The notes beneath the pieces were generated by a model. That model was not told the origin of the DNA and did not search any database. It saw nothing but the letters and a program-made list of their open reading frames with translations. A program made the translations under genes and the position numbers. Shown here piece after piece: positions 62,201 to 64,000 of a stretch of 64,000 nucleotides of DNA (position 1 is its first letter; every line of letters begins with the position of its first letter). Source of the DNA: Pyrocephalus nanus (taxonomy: Eukaryota > Chordata > Aves > Passeriformes > Tyrannidae); assembly GCA_038380795.1 (NCBI GenBank), contig CM076261.1, forward strand, positions 38,527,866-38,591,865. Reading direction: 5' to 3'.

Positions 62201-64000
62201 GGAGCTCACAAGTGCCAAGGACGTGCCTTTTGAGAAGCTGACACAGGTTGCATATTTTATGTGCTGCTGAGAGTGCAGGCAGGCTGTGTAGTATCAAATC
62301 ACAGAAGATGTACATATCTACAGTTTTCCTGTGTAACAAAAATCCTGTCATTTGTTAACATAAAAGACATGAGATAACAGCTCTGTGACCCTGAAAAGTT
62401 CTTTAGTCTGGACAGATGAGACAAATCTAAATAACTGAGTATGAATTCCTCTGATTTTCTTCATGTTAATGCAGTGCAACAGCCAAAAAAACATAAAATG
62501 GCTTTGAACTGTTTGCACTCTTCTCCCACTTGCAGTGATCATTGTATTTTCCAGTCACTGCTAATGAAAAGGCCAGCAAGGCCCTAGATTCATACAAGGT
62601 ACTGTAGGTAAGGCTTCCCCACTGACCAGCAGCAGCTTTCTGCTCTGCCTTTTCTGTGGCATGTGTTTGGAAAATTATCATTTCCTCTTGGATACAAAGA
62701 TGTTAGGGTAATTAGAAATATATACATGTACATATAGGTACACAAGCATGCACAGGCATACACATAGACACATTTCTGTCTAGCAACAGGGTCACATCCT
62801 TTTCTCTCCTCACTACTCACCACCTACAGTCCATCTTTCCACTGCAACCTTGGGTCTGTCAGGCTTCAGAGGAAAGGAAAGTTCCAGCAATTAATACCCC
62901 TCTAATAAGTGGAAAGCTTCTATCTGCTTCCTATTGGAAATTGGGAACAGGCATTCATTTAGTCTATTGTGATTACCACTGCACAAGATTCCTTTTCAGA
63001 ATGTAGTCTTATTTCCTTTTAATTGCATCCATTGCTAGAATTTAGAAAAAAACAACACAATAGCAAAATGTTCATCTACAAGTTCGTAACAACAAATGCT
63101 TTTTTATTGCTATCCCTGTTTAAAATGACTGCAGTTTGTATTGAATTTACCTGAAATTCATACCATCATTTCCAACTTACTATTTGATTTTGGGCATCTT
63201 TTTCTTTAAAGCTTTACTTGTTAATGTATTTTTCTATAGTTACACCACAATCACTCCTAAGTGCACAGTTTACCTTGAACAGAGCCATTAAGTGTTTCTG
63301 CTGGTAGTTGATTTTTACACACAGTTGTGCAGACATCTTTGTTTTTAGACCCAAAACAGCTTTATAGGGCAAAAATATATTTAGCTGCAGGAATTTCCAG
63401 TTACTATTTTTGTTGATGTTAGTATTAATCAGGCTGGACAGCCTATAGGGTGATTGTGAAGCTGGTGTTAGGCAGTCCTGTGCTCAGCAGAGATCTCAGT
63501 ATCTTTGCTGTGCATATGGTGATGTGCTGCAGTGGCTGGCTTTGAATTGTGCTCTGTCTGATGCAAAGACTTCATGGCATAAGCTATCAACAACGCATAT
63601 TTCTGAACTCTTTGTTCTTTCCTTCTCTAAACTTTTCCCCAGGTGAGGAAGTGATTTTATATTCACAAAATCTAATTTTGATCCTATGTCTTTGGTGAAA
63701 TTCATTAGAGTTCTGAGCCAAATTTGTTTAAGGAGATAGTGCTCTTTAACATGTTTGGGCTCAGCAGGGTACACTGTAATTTGAGGAAAACATTAGTATG
63801 TGTATTACTACTAGTAATGAATAATTAACATACAGTTAATAACACCTTTCATCTTTGTAGATTTTACGTGTGCAAGAATTATTTCATTTTTCCCCAGATC
63901 ACAATAAAACAGAACAGCAGTGAAAGTATACTCTCAAATAACCCAGAGTAGGAACTGAAGATGAGTGCTACACACAGATGAAACCACAAAAAGAATTCAG
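53273..64000. other. AT-rich noncoding stretch to the end of the window
   Basis: No gene, RNA gene or recent mobile element recognised. Longest open frames are 110 codons (59871-60203, plus) and 137 codons (59337-59750, minus), both without recognisable similarity. There is an A22 run (56992-57013) and an A-rich block (61621-61667). Two AT-rich stretches with dense TAAT-type cores, 55200-55320 and 57100-57290, look like candidate conserved noncoding elements. Confidence 0.5.
56992..57013. repeat. A22 homopolymer
   Basis: Uninterrupted A run in AT-rich DNA. No polyadenylation signal at the right distance before it. Confidence 0.9.

Noticed and set aside
1..64000. tRNA, rRNA, snRNA, known microRNA and CRISPR signatures
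   Set aside because: Looked for T-loop motifs, familiar snRNA and microRNA mature sequences and regularly spaced repeats on both strands by eye; none convincing.

Overview
This window is eukaryotic and almost certainly from a bird. Three things point that way. It holds several CR1 retrotransposon tails with the typical octamer-like 3' end. It has one roughly 1-kb solo LTR of a kind I recognise from bird genomes. It also has scattered, very decayed copies of palindromic repeats that I associate with turtles, crocodilians and birds. Base composition is AT-rich outside one CpG island, introns or intergenic DNA dominate, and recent repeats are sparse. No bacterial-type operon, tRNA, rRNA or CRISPR array is visible.

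Layout. 1-5.24 kb: AT-rich DNA without a recognisable gene, apart from one 74-bp exon-like segment near 3.2 kb. 5.24-6.54 kb: a strong CpG island with GC boxes, a CCAAT box and a good splice donor at 5784/5785. It reads as the promoter and untranslated first exon of a plus-strand gene whose name I cannot give. 6.54-12.03 kb: AT-rich DNA that would be the start of a very long first intron. 12.03-13.01 kb: a solo LTR in minus orientation. 13-26.5 kb: noncoding, with ancient repeat fragments at 15.6, 18.8-19.1, 23.0 and 23.3-23.6 kb and a GC-rich unexplained block at 25.65-26.23 kb. 26.47-27.46 kb: a broken CR1 in plus orientation. 27.93-28.10 kb: a small polyadenylated insert with a possible 9-bp target duplication. 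28.1-52.6 kb: noncoding, with a CR1 scrap at 34.97 kb, short tandem duplications, a second polyadenylated-looking insert (minus strand) at 43.3 kb and a run of 45 A at 48.1 kb. 52.59-53.27 kb: a CR1 tail in minus orientation. 53.3-64 kb: noncoding.

The simplest reading is one gene promoter at about 5.5 kb that transcribes rightward into an intron extending beyond the window. No protein-coding exon was recognised. The longest open frames are either in the CpG island, in the LTR, or in skewed-composition DNA, and none resembles a known protein except the CR1 reverse-transcriptase remnants. I did not find a convincing new biological system. The most useful leads are the polyadenylated insert, the exon-like segments, and the ancient repeat cluster that carries good splice sites.
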